Part shown: positions 1-7,574 of the stretch, one piece after another
Layout of the letters: the number at the start of each line of letters is the position of its first letter
Position numbering within the stretch: the first letter of the stretch is position 1
Assembly: GCA_016871315.1 (NCBI GenBank)
Contig: VFZE01000006.1
Coordinates: 62,001-126,000 of the forward strand
DNA length: 64,000 nucleotides
Direction: 5' to 3'
Source: Acidimicrobiia bacterium
GTDB lineage: Bacteria > Acidobacteriota > Terriglobia > Bryobacterales > Bryobacteraceae
Program-made: the position numbers and the translations under genes
The notes under the pieces: generated by a model
The model's database searches: none
Told to the model about the DNA's origin: nothing
The model's input: only the letters and a program-made list of their open reading frames with translations

Positions 1-1
1 C

Positions 2-811
2 GCCAGCTACCGGCGGGTGCTGGGACATCAGCTGACGGCCTGGAAAGTGGCCTGGCACGCGGTAGCGGGAATCGACCGCGCGCTGGAACTGATCGGCAAG
101 CAGCAGGCGGACGGACAACGCTACGACGTGGTGCTGTTCAGCCGGGAGCCGGAGCTGGATGGCGACGTTTCCACCCTTGTGCGGAGACTCCGGCAGCAGC
201 AGGCGCTGAGCGGATCGCGGCTGATCCTGATGGCGACGATAGCCGATCTGCTGAAATCCACCGAACTGCGCCGCCACGGGCTGGCCGGATGCCTGTTGAA
301 ACCGGTGAAAAAGCGTCAGCTGTACCGCATGCTGGCCGATGACCGGTTGGACGGGGGGAAGGCAAGCGGCGCCGATAGTGTTTTTGCGGGGAGACCGGAA
401 ACTGCGCCGGTGCTTGTCGCCGAAGACAACCCGATCAATCAAACGGTGGTGACGCGGTTGCTGGATAAGCTCGGCTACCGGGCAGAAATCGCCGCCAACG
501 GCCGGGAAGCGGTGGAATCGGCCCGCAGCGGCCGCTACAAGCTAGTGCTGATGGATTGCCAGATGCCGGTGATGGATGGCTTTGAAGCAGCCCGCCGGAT
601 CCGGGAGAGCTGTCATCAGCCGCCGCGCATCATCGCGCTAACGGCGAACGCGATGCGGGGAGACCGGGACCGGTGTCTGGCGGCGGGCATGGACGATTAT
701 CTCTCCAAGCCGGTCTCGCTCGAGGATCTGCGCAAGGCGCTGGAGAGAAACCTGCAAGACTGGGCTGAGGACAGCCAAAGCGCCCAAGTCGTGCAGCCTT
801 CCGCTGTTTGA
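2..811 (+). CDS. Hybrid sensor histidine kinase, C-terminal tandem receiver domains (5' partial)
   Basis: The reading frame is open to the left edge, so this is the end of a longer protein, probably a hybrid histidine kinase of the BarA type. About 110 residues look like a degenerate receiver. The segment VVLFSREPELDG aligns with the usual phospho-acceptor loop but has Ser where the Asp should be, while the Lys in LLKPVKK is kept. A second, canonical receiver follows: acidic pair in VLVAEDNPIN, phospho-acceptor Asp in LMDCQMPVMDG, Thr in ALTANAM and Lys in LSKPVS. It ends 10 bp before a PAS histidine kinase, which suggests a shared signalling pathway. Transcription must start outside the window. 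Confidence 0.85.
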   Translation, partial: ASYRRVLGHQLTAWKVAWHAVAGIDRALELIGKQQADGQRYDVVLFSREPELDGDVSTLVRRLRQQQALSGSRLILMATIADLLKSTELRRHGLAGCLLKPVKKRQLYRMLADDRLDGGKASGADSVFAGRPETAPVLVAEDNPINQTVVTRLLDKLGYRAEIAANGREAVESARSGRYKLVLMDCQMPVMDGFEAARRIRESCHQPPRIIALTANAMRGDRDRCLAAGMDDYLSKPVSLEDLRKALERNLQDWAEDSQSAQVVQPSAV

Positions 812-821
812 GAGACCGATT

Positions 822-2561
822 ATGATGGAGACGTTTCCTCCTTGCGACGATGTACAGAATCCAGAAGAGATCGCCCGCCAGCTGCAAGTTCTGCGAGCGG
901 CGCTGGCGCAAGAAACCTTGCTAAGACAGCGCTTTGAGCAGGAAGCGGCGGAAAGCAAAATCTCTTTTGAAACGCTGGCGGAGAACCTGCCGGTCAGTTT
1001 GTACCGCCAGGATCTGGCGGGCTGTTTTGTATACGGGAACCAGAGGTTTTGCCGCCTGCTGGGCAGGAGCCTGGGTCAAATTGTGGGGCGCACCGATTTC
1101 GATTTTCATCCGCCGGAACGGGCTCGCAAGTACCGCGCCGACGATGAATGGGTGATGCGCAACCGCCGGGTATTTGAGTGCGTGGAGGAGCATCTGGAGG
1201 AGGCCGGTGGGAACCGCAGCTTCGTCCTAATTCTGAAGGCTCCGGTGTTCAACCGGCTAGGCGGATTGACCGGCACGCAAGGCATGCTCTGGGATGTCAC
1301 GGCGCACAAGCAGACCGAGCAAGCGCTGCGGGAACAGGAAGAACTGATACGGAACGTGATCGACACCGTGCCGCACATGATCTTTTTGAAGGATCGCGAA
1401 GGGCGCTATGTGCTGGTGAACAAGGCGATGGCGGATAGTTTCGGCCGGAGCGTGGAGGAAATGACCGGTGCGCTGGAGTCCGAGCTGAATCCGCATGCCG
1501 AGCAGGTGGAGGCATGTCAGCGCGACGACCGGGAAGTGCTGGAGACGCTGCGCGAGAAGTTCATCCCGGAGGAGTCCGGCACCGACAGTCACGGCCGCAA
1601 CTTCTGGCTGGAGACGATCAAAAGGCCGCTGTTCCTGGGGCGTGACAGGAGGCAGCGCCACTTGCTGGGTGTGGCCACAGACATTACGGCCCGTAAGGAG
1701 GCGCAACAGCAGCGCGACGAGCTCCACCAACAGCTCCTGTTGGCATCCCGTCAGGCGGGCATGGCCGAAGTCGCCACCGGCGTGCTGCACAACGTGGGCA
1801 ACGCGCTAAACAGCATCAACGTCGCCACCGAGATGATTGCCAGCCGGATCCGCGGCAGCCGCGCAGGACTGCTGAGCAAGGCCTCTGCGTTGCTGGAGGC
1901 TCACGCCGACGATCTACCTGGCTTTCTCAGCGGTGATCCGCAAGGCAGGAATATGCCGTCCTTTCTTGGAGCGCTGGCGACTCAACTATTGAAGGAGCAG
2001 ACCGAGATGGGGGTCGATGTCCAGGCTTTGAAGAGCCACATCGAACACATCAAGGAAGTGGTGGCGATGCAGCAGGTGTACGCGCGTGTCGGCGGATTCC
2101 GCGAAAAAGTCCCGGTGAGCCGGCTCGTGGAGGACTCCCTGCAGTTGAATCATCAGGCGTTGCTGCGTCACCGGGTAAAGCTGGAAAGAGACTACCGGAT
2201 CGATCCGGAGCTGGAGATCGAACGGCACAAGGTGCTGCAAATCCTGGTAAACCTGATCAACAACGCGAAAGCGTCATGCAAGGAGTCCGAACAGCAGGAC
2301 AGCCGGATCTGCTTGCGCATCCGTGGCGGCGAGGCCAACTACGTAGTGGTGGAGGTGGAGGACAACGGCGTAGGCATTCCCGGGGAGAACCTGACCAACA
2401 TCTTTTCACACGGATTTTCCACGCGCAAGGACGGACACGGGTTCGGGTTGCACCACGCGGCGAATACGGCGAAAGAACTGGGCGGCTCGATCCGTGTGCA
2501 TAGCGGCGGGCCGGGCAAGGGAGCGACATTCTCACTCTGGCTGCCGCTGGTGACCGAATAA
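822..2561 (+). CDS. PAS-domain sensor histidine kinase
   Basis: A 579-residue cytosolic-looking kinase with no membrane segment. Order: a short coiled coil (about 15-45), a PAS domain (about 48-165), a second PAS with its C-terminal cap (about 172-293, ending in a DITARKEAQ linker), a dimerisation/phospho-acceptor helix and a HATPase domain. The likely phospho-acceptor is His323 in VLHNVGNALNS, a variant H-box in which Asn replaces the usual Glu after His. The ATPase core shows the N box (LVNLINNAK), the G1 box (EDNGVGIP) and the G2 box (GHGFGLHH). It follows the receiver-carrying gene by 10 bp, so it is probably co-transcribed with it and may signal to it. Its signal is not deducible. Confidence 0.9.
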   Translation: MMETFPPCDDVQNPEEIARQLQVLRAALAQETLLRQRFEQEAAESKISFETLAENLPVSLYRQDLAGCFVYGNQRFCRLLGRSLGQIVGRTDFDFHPPERARKYRADDEWVMRNRRVFECVEEHLEEAGGNRSFVLILKAPVFNRLGGLTGTQGMLWDVTAHKQTEQALREQEELIRNVIDTVPHMIFLKDREGRYVLVNKAMADSFGRSVEEMTGALESELNPHAEQVEACQRDDREVLETLREKFIPEESGTDSHGRNFWLETIKRPLFLGRDRRQRHLLGVATDITARKEAQQQRDELHQQLLLASRQAGMAEVATGVLHNVGNALNSINVATEMIASRIRGSRAGLLSKASALLEAHADDLPGFLSGDPQGRNMPSFLGALATQLLKEQTEMGVDVQALKSHIEHIKEVVAMQQVYARVGGFREKVPVSRLVEDSLQLNHQALLRHRVKLERDYRIDPELEIERHKVLQILVNLINNAKASCKESEQQDSRICLRIRGGEANYVVVEVEDNGVGIPGENLTNIFSHGFSTRKDGHGFGLHHAANTAKELGGSIRVHSGGPGKGATFSLWLPLVTE

Positions 2562-2569
2562 GGGAGAGA

Positions 2570-2950
2570 TCAGGTGAGAAGCCGGATGGAGGGCTTCAAA
2601 CGCGCCAACAGAAGGCGGGCGGCCCCATCGGGCTTTTCGGTTTCGAACAAGCAAGTGCGAGAACCTGCCCTGCCTTCCACCCGGACCTTGCGGTCGTCGT
2701 GGCGCACCCTGTAGGCCATCTGAGCTCTGTGATGGGCCTGCAGGGAATCCAGGGGCCAGTCGCTGCCGCATACCATGTGAATGCCGCCTTCGGGGCCAAT
2801 CAGGATGCTCCAATCGGAGGCCTCGCCTCCGATCTTCATGACTGCTTCGGCCGCCTCCAGGATCTGCGAGGCGTGGGCATGAAACGTCTCTTTGCGCCGC
2901 GCTTCCAACAGACTCCTCTGGAGAGCTTCCATATTTCCGCTTATCGGCAT
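2570..2950 (-). CDS. Hypothetical protein, 126 aa
   Basis: A small soluble protein not assigned to a family. Residues 25-60 are helical and then strand-like (EAVMKIGGEASDWSILIGPEGG), followed by a DWPLDSLQAHHRAQMAYRV segment and a basic middle. It ends with a hydrophobic helix (ARLLLARLKPSIRLLT). It is convergent with the sensor kinase (8-bp gap) and divergent from the PBP4 gene (31-bp gap). Met1 or Met7 could start it. Codon use matches the neighbours and the opposite-strand frames look like shadows, so I think it is real. Its function is unknown. Confidence 0.6.
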   Translation of the reverse strand: MPISGNMEALQRSLLEARRKETFHAHASQILEAAEAVMKIGGEASDWSILIGPEGGIHMVCGSDWPLDSLQAHHRAQMAYRVRHDDRKVRVEGRAGSRTCLFETEKPDGAARLLLARLKPSIRLLT

Positions 2951-2981
2951 CGGTGACCGCAGTTTGAGAGAATGACCTCAC

Positions 2982-4430
2982 ATGCGCGTGTTGCTCCTGA
3001 CGCTGGCCGCTCTGGCAGCCACGGCCCAGACACTGGAGGAAAAGATTGAAGCGTTGGTCCGGCAAACGCCCGCCATTCAGCGCGCCTACTGGGGCGCGCA
3101 TGCGTTGAGTCTGGGGACCGGCAATGTCTTGGTGGCGCGGAATGCCGGCAGCTACTTCGTACCGGCCTCCAACACCAAGCTTTTTTCCACCGCGCTTGCC
3201 TTGGCCCGGCTTCCCGCCGATCACCACATGCGGACGCGGCTGGTGGCGGGCGCGCCGCTGGATGCCCACGGCGTCTTGCCGGGCGATCTCGTATTGACCG
3301 GGGGTGGTGATCCGACGCTCTCCGGCCGGCCGGTTCCTTATCAGAAGAGCGCTGCCAACGGGGATCCAGTGGCGGCTTTCGATCTCCTGGCCGCGCAAGC
3401 CTGGCAAGCGGGGTTGCGCTCCGTGGACGGCGACATCATTGGAGATGATTCGGCCTGGGTGCATGAACCGTATCCGGACGGTTGGGCTGTGCAGGATCTG
3501 CTGGCCGAATATGGAGCTCCGGTCAGCGCGCTATCCGTCCATGACAATGCAGTGCGTGTTCACGTGACGCCAGGGCCGGCCCCGGGCGATCCGGCGCGTG
3601 TCTGGCTCACCCCGGCGCTGGGCTTCTACAGCATCGACTCGCGCGTGAGCACCGCCGCCGACTCCCTTATCCGCGCCGATCAGTTGCCGGGCTCACGCAT
3701 GCTCCGGCTCTGGGGGACGGTGTCGCTCCAAGGCGGCACTTCGTTTCCGGTCGCCGTCACCGATCCGGCGCGTTATGCCGCCTACGTGATGCGGGAGGCG
3801 TTGATCCGCCGCGGCATCGCCGTTCATGGCGGCATCGGCGTCCGCCACTGTTACGCCTTGATCGGCGCCGGGCCTGCTCCCACCGGCCCCGAACTCGCCT
3901 CGCGCAACTCCCCGCCCGTTCCCGAACTGGTCAAGATCGTGAACAAGGTGAGTCAGAATTTGCACGCCGAAATGCTGCTACGCGAGGCGGCGCGTGCGCT
4001 GGGCAAGGCCCCTTCGCGCGGCGCGGCGCTGGAGTTGCTGCGCGGCTTCCTCGCCGAGGCCGGCATAGCTGCCTCCGACACACATCTTCAGGACGGCTCC
4101 GGATTGTCGCGCCTCACCCTTGCTACGCCGGTGGCATTCACCACGTTGCTGCGCTACATGCACTCTTCCCCTCAGGCAGAGGTGTGGCTCGACAGCCTGC
4201 CCATCGGCGGGGAAGACGGCACGCTCAGCACGCGCTTCCGCGGCATCGCCCCTTCCCGCGTGATCGCAAAGACGGGTTCGGTGGCCCATGTCGCGGCTCT
4301 GTCGGGATACTTGGATCGCGCCCGCGGAGAGCGGATCGCCTTCTCGGTGCTGGTGAATAACGCCAACGCGCCGGCTTCCGAGATCCGCCGTTTCATTGAT
4401 AGAATCGTATTGTTGCTGGCCGAGGAGTAA
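2982..4430 (+). CDS. dacB: D-alanyl-D-alanine carboxypeptidase/endopeptidase, PBP4 class
   Basis: A 482-residue periplasmic peptidoglycan hydrolase of the class C low-molecular-weight penicillin-binding proteins. A signal peptide (MRVLLLTLAALAATAQ) is followed by the S13 peptidase fold. The catalytic SxxK is Ser63-N-T-Lys66 in PASNTKLF, the SxN motif is SQN in NKVSQNLHAE, and the KTG motif lies in IAKTGSVAHVAALSGYL near the C-terminus. The long insert between SxxK and SxN is typical of PBP4 (about 480 residues). It trims or removes stem peptides in mature murein. The FmdB zinc-ribbon gene starts 6 bp after its stop, so the two are likely co-transcribed. Confidence 0.9.
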   Translation: MRVLLLTLAALAATAQTLEEKIEALVRQTPAIQRAYWGAHALSLGTGNVLVARNAGSYFVPASNTKLFSTALALARLPADHHMRTRLVAGAPLDAHGVLPGDLVLTGGGDPTLSGRPVPYQKSAANGDPVAAFDLLAAQAWQAGLRSVDGDIIGDDSAWVHEPYPDGWAVQDLLAEYGAPVSALSVHDNAVRVHVTPGPAPGDPARVWLTPALGFYSIDSRVSTAADSLIRADQLPGSRMLRLWGTVSLQGGTSFPVAVTDPARYAAYVMREALIRRGIAVHGGIGVRHCYALIGAGPAPTGPELASRNSPPVPELVKIVNKVSQNLHAEMLLREAARALGKAPSRGAALELLRGFLAEAGIAASDTHLQDGSGLSRLTLATPVAFTTLLRYMHSSPQAEVWLDSLPIGGEDGTLSTRFRGIAPSRVIAKTGSVAHVAALSGYLDRARGERIAFSVLVNNANAPASEIRRFIDRIVLLLAEE

Positions 4431-4436
4431 ACGATT

Positions 4437-4664
4437 ATGCCCATCTACGAATACCGCTGCCAGGATTGCGGTACAAGCTTTGAGAAACTGGTCCGCGCCT
4501 CCGACGCGGACGGACCGGCCTGCCCCTCCTGCGGCAAGGCGCATTTGCAGCAGGAGTTTTCCGTATTCGCCGCGCGCGGCGGCTCCAGCGCATCGCCGGC
4601 ACCTTCCCCGGGCGGCTGTCCGGCGGGCATGTGCCGGACTCCGAGCATTTGCGGCAGAAATTAA
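4437..4664 (+). CDS. FmdB-family zinc-ribbon protein
   Basis: A 75-residue protein of the FmdB/CxxC_CxxC_SSSS putative regulatory family. It opens with the family signature MPIYEYRCQDCGTSFEKLV and carries two CxxC pairs (CQDC and CPSC) that should bind one zinc ion. The tail is Gly/Ser/Pro/Cys-rich (CPAGMCRTPSIC) and probably disordered, as in relatives. The family has no firmly established biochemical role. It lies 6 bp downstream of the PBP4-type gene. Confidence 0.85.
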   Translation: MPIYEYRCQDCGTSFEKLVRASDADGPACPSCGKAHLQQEFSVFAARGGSSASPAPSPGGCPAGMCRTPSICGRN

Positions 4665-4723
4665 GTAGACACCACCCCTGATTGGGTCTTGTCTTTCCCG
4701 TCTGCATCCTTATAATTTTGTTC

Positions 4724-5971
4724 ATGTGCCGCCGCACGATGGTTGCGCTGGCGTTGTTGTTTGGCCATGCGTTCGGCGAGGACGCCCCCGAGGGTCTTCT
4801 GGATCGCATCCGCGCGCAGGTGCAGGATAATCTGCGCAAACTGCCTGACTACACGTGTTTGGAGACGGTGGAGCGCTTTGGCAGGTTCGGCGCGGAAAAG
4901 CCGTGGGAACGCGCTGACGTCTTGAAACTGGAGGTCGGGCTCAGCAAGAACAAGGAGATCTACTCCTGGCACGGCGCCGGGCAGTTCAGCGACGGTGAGC
5001 TGGCCGATATGGTGGGAAAGGGCACCATCGGCACCGGCCATTTCGGATTGCTGCTGAAGCACGTGTTTCAGCCCGGCGCCGCGCAGTTCACCTACAAGGG
5101 GCTGGCGGAGGTGGGCGAAACCGCCGCGCATCTGTTCGATTTCGACGTGGTGCGAGAGAAAAGCGGCTACCGTCTGCGTACGGCAACCGGGGAAGCGGTC
5201 ACCGGGTTTCAAGGTTCCTTCTGGGTGCATCGGGAAAACGGGCGGCTCTTGAAGCTGGAGGTGCAGGCTTATGACATCCCGGATGGTGTGGAACTGGCGC
5301 AGGCCGATCACCTGATCAGCTATGCGCCGGTGATGCTCGGCGAAGCCGAGTTCATGATGCCGGAATTGGCCGAGATGCACTTGGTGGCAACCGACGGTCA
5401 GGAGAATTTGAACCGGATTCGCATTTCCGGTTGCCGCGAGTTCCAGGCGCAGTCGAAACTTGCCTTCGCCGGTGAGGAACCGAAAACGGAAGCGGCGGCC
5501 GCGGTGGCTGCGGTCGCGCAATTGCCGGCGAACAGTCTGCTGGAAATCAGCCTCGCTGCCGCGATCGACCCTGCGACGGCCGCCGTCGGCGATGAAGTTC
5601 GCGCCGTGCTGGCGCGGCCACTGAAGGACGGCGAGCGCGTTCTGGTTCCGCAAGGCGCCGCGGTTCTGGGCCGTTTGGTGCGCATGGAAAAGCAATCGAT
5701 CCCGTTCGCGCTATACGAGGTAGGCCTCAGCTTTCACGCCATCGAACATGGTGAGGGCACGGTGGAATTTGCCGCCACAATGGAAGAAGCCGGACCGGCC
5801 AGCGGTCTCATCCGGCAGCAGAAGAGCATGGACCCGGTCTTCACCAAGAAGCGCTCGGCGCGGCTGGACGTGCTGGTGCGGGAGACGCAGAAGGGGCAGG
5901 GCGTGCTGCTGTGGCAGGCGCGGCGCGAAGTGATTCCGCGCGGCTTGAAGATGAAGTGGCGGGTGGAGTAG
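4724..5971 (+). CDS. Secreted hypothetical protein
   Basis: A 415-residue protein with an N-terminal signal peptide (MVALALLFGHAFGEDAPE). The ATG at 4724 (MCRRTMVAL) is preferred to the upstream TTG at 4682 because it places the hydrophobic segment at the N-terminus. Residues about 20-60 contain a short motif (NLRKLPDYTCLETVERF) that I have seen at the start of many acidobacterial secreted proteins. This is a pattern memory, not a domain assignment. The C-terminal third (VLVPQGAAVLGRLV) resembles the TrbI/VirB10-like beta region found in such proteins. Convergent with the VWFA gene, with a 6-bp gap. Function unknown. Confidence 0.75.
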   Translation: MCRRTMVALALLFGHAFGEDAPEGLLDRIRAQVQDNLRKLPDYTCLETVERFGRFGAEKPWERADVLKLEVGLSKNKEIYSWHGAGQFSDGELADMVGKGTIGTGHFGLLLKHVFQPGAAQFTYKGLAEVGETAAHLFDFDVVREKSGYRLRTATGEAVTGFQGSFWVHRENGRLLKLEVQAYDIPDGVELAQADHLISYAPVMLGEAEFMMPELAEMHLVATDGQENLNRIRISGCREFQAQSKLAFAGEEPKTEAAAAVAAVAQLPANSLLEISLAAAIDPATAAVGDEVRAVLARPLKDGERVLVPQGAAVLGRLVRMEKQSIPFALYEVGLSFHAIEHGEGTVEFAATMEEAGPASGLIRQQKSMDPVFTKKRSARLDVLVRETQKGQGVLLWQARREVIPRGLKMKWRVE

Positions 5972-5977
5972 CAAGGC

Positions 5978-6898
5978 TTACTGCTTGGAGGCGTAGTAGC
6001 CCTTGCGTGCCATCACGCGGTGGTCACGGTTATCGGTTTTGACCTCGATCTTGCGGAAGCTGCCATCCTTTTCCTGGTTGGAAGGCGAGTAGGCGATGGC
6101 GTATTGGCTGCGCATCTCCTCTTGAATCTCTTCGAAGATATTGTGGAGGGTGTGCTTGCGGTCGACGCGGAAGACACGGCCGCCAGTCTCCTCCGCCATC
6201 TTTTTCAAGTCAGAATCGCTGCCGCCCCAGTAGCGCGGATCCGAGTAATAGATGCTGTAGATGATGACGTCGGAGCGGTGCGCCTTCTCGATCGCCTCCT
6301 CCAGCTTGACGCGGCTGCCGGTGTCGACGCCGTCGGTGATCACAACCACCACCTTGCGCCCCACCTCGCCGCGCAGCTTTTCGGTAACGGCCAGGTAGAC
6401 CGCGTCGTATAGAATCGTGCCGCGCATTTTCGTCCCAGGCACAGGGCTGGGATGCAGGCCGCCCACAGGCACGCTGAGCCGCAAATCCTCCAGACCCTGC
6501 TTGAGCAGGCGCGGAGAGCCGGTGAAATCCTGTAGCAGCTCGGCCTCGGCGCCGAAGCTGATGAGAAACGCCATATCCTTTTCCCGCAGCATCTTCTCAA
6601 AGAACTGCGCCGCCGCGCGCTTTTCGACTTCGATGAGGTTTTCCTGGCTCTTGCTCACATCCACAAGCAGACCGATGGTCAGCGGCAGTTCCGTCTCCCG
6701 GGCGAAGTAGCGGATCTCCTGCTTTTTGCCGTCCTCATAAACGTGGAACTGCTCCTTGGTGAGATCCTTGATGAAGGCGCCCTTCTTATTACGCACCGAG
6801 CAGAGCAGGTTCACCATCTCGACATCCACGCGAATGAGGGGCTCCTGCGCCGCCACCAGCACAGCCACCACCAGCGCAACTCCCCAGCGTCGTCTCAT
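5978..6898 (-). CDS. VWFA-related secreted protein (Acidobacteria type)
   Basis: A 306-residue exported protein with an N-terminal hydrophobic signal (VALVVAVLVAAQEP). It begins with the family's characteristic beta segment (VDVEMVNLLCSVRNKKGAFIK, then DLTKEQFHVYEDG), followed by a von Willebrand A domain. The metal-ion-dependent adhesion motif DVSKS (80-84) and the downstream ITDGVDTGSR loop support metal binding. This matches the acidobacterial VWFA-related domain family. It probably acts as a periplasmic or outer-surface protein-binding domain with unknown ligand. The next gene is divergent with only 17 bp between start codons, so the promoters must overlap coding sequence. Confidence 0.85.
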   Translation of the reverse strand: MRRRWGVALVVAVLVAAQEPLIRVDVEMVNLLCSVRNKKGAFIKDLTKEQFHVYEDGKKQEIRYFARETELPLTIGLLVDVSKSQENLIEVEKRAAAQFFEKMLREKDMAFLISFGAEAELLQDFTGSPRLLKQGLEDLRLSVPVGGLHPSPVPGTKMRGTILYDAVYLAVTEKLRGEVGRKVVVVITDGVDTGSRVKLEEAIEKAHRSDVIIYSIYYSDPRYWGGSDSDLKKMAEETGGRVFRVDRKHTLHNIFEEIQEEMRSQYAIAYSPSNQEKDGSFRKIEVKTDNRDHRVMARKGYYASKQ

Positions 6899-6915
6899 AT
6901 TTCTACAATGACATA

Positions 6916-7533
6916 ATGATCGACGTCCGTCTCCGCAAAGTGGTTTCCCACCTCAAGGCATCCGACCCCAGATTGGGGGCGGTGATCGCGCGCGTTGGGG
7001 CCTACAAGCAACAGTTCTCCGAGCCTGGCTTCGCCTCACTGGCCCGGTGCATCGTCTACCAGCAGCTGAACGGCAACGCCGCGGCAACCATCCATCGGCG
7101 CCTGCATGATGCATGTAAGGGGCCGCTGACGCCCGATGCGATCTTGAAGCTCCGCCCGGCGCGGATGCGCGCGGCGGGACTGTCGGGGCAGAAGCTCAAC
7201 TACATCCGGGACCTGGCGCGGCAGACACGCTCCGGCGCACTGGACTTCCGCTCGATCCACGATCTGAGCGATGACGGCGTAATCGCCATGCTGACACAGG
7301 TGAAAGGCATTGGCGTCTGGACCGCGCACATGTTCCTCATGTTCAGCCTGCGCCGGCCGGACGTGCTGCCGGTGGGTGATTACGGTATCCGCGCGGCGAT
7401 AAAGAAGCTCTACGGCCTGGAAGAACTGCCCAAGCCCGCCGAAATGGAATCGATCGCCGAACCGTGGCGGCCCTACCGCAGCGTGGCGTCCTGGTATCTG
7501 TGGCGCAGCCTGGAAGTGGAAGTGACCCTCTGA
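6916..7533 (+). CDS. DNA-3-methyladenine glycosylase II, HhH-GPD family (AlkA-like)
   Basis: A 205-residue base-excision repair glycosylase. It has the helix-hairpin-helix (QVKGIGVWTAHMFLMF, about 128-143) and the GPD loop VLPVGDYGIRAA with the catalytic Asp at about 155. The QQLNGNAAATIHRRL segment is typical of the AlkA/MAG branch and lacks the Fe-S cluster cysteines of endonuclease III. It removes alkylated purines such as 3-methyladenine. The short length fits the core-domain bacterial and yeast Mag1-like enzymes, without the AlkA N-terminal domain. It starts 17 bp from the divergent VWFA gene. Confidence 0.88.
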   Translation: MIDVRLRKVVSHLKASDPRLGAVIARVGAYKQQFSEPGFASLARCIVYQQLNGNAAATIHRRLHDACKGPLTPDAILKLRPARMRAAGLSGQKLNYIRDLARQTRSGALDFRSIHDLSDDGVIAMLTQVKGIGVWTAHMFLMFSLRRPDVLPVGDYGIRAAIKKLYGLEELPKPAEMESIAEPWRPYRSVASWYLWRSLEVEVTL

Positions 7534-7574
7534 AACCGTGTATACTGCCCGGAAGCTCTGGGAGGGGCCTCCGG

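Noticed and set aside
2532-3464. 310-codon minus-strand frame over the start of dacB
   Set aside because: It overlaps both dacB and the 126-residue gene and has shadow-like composition.
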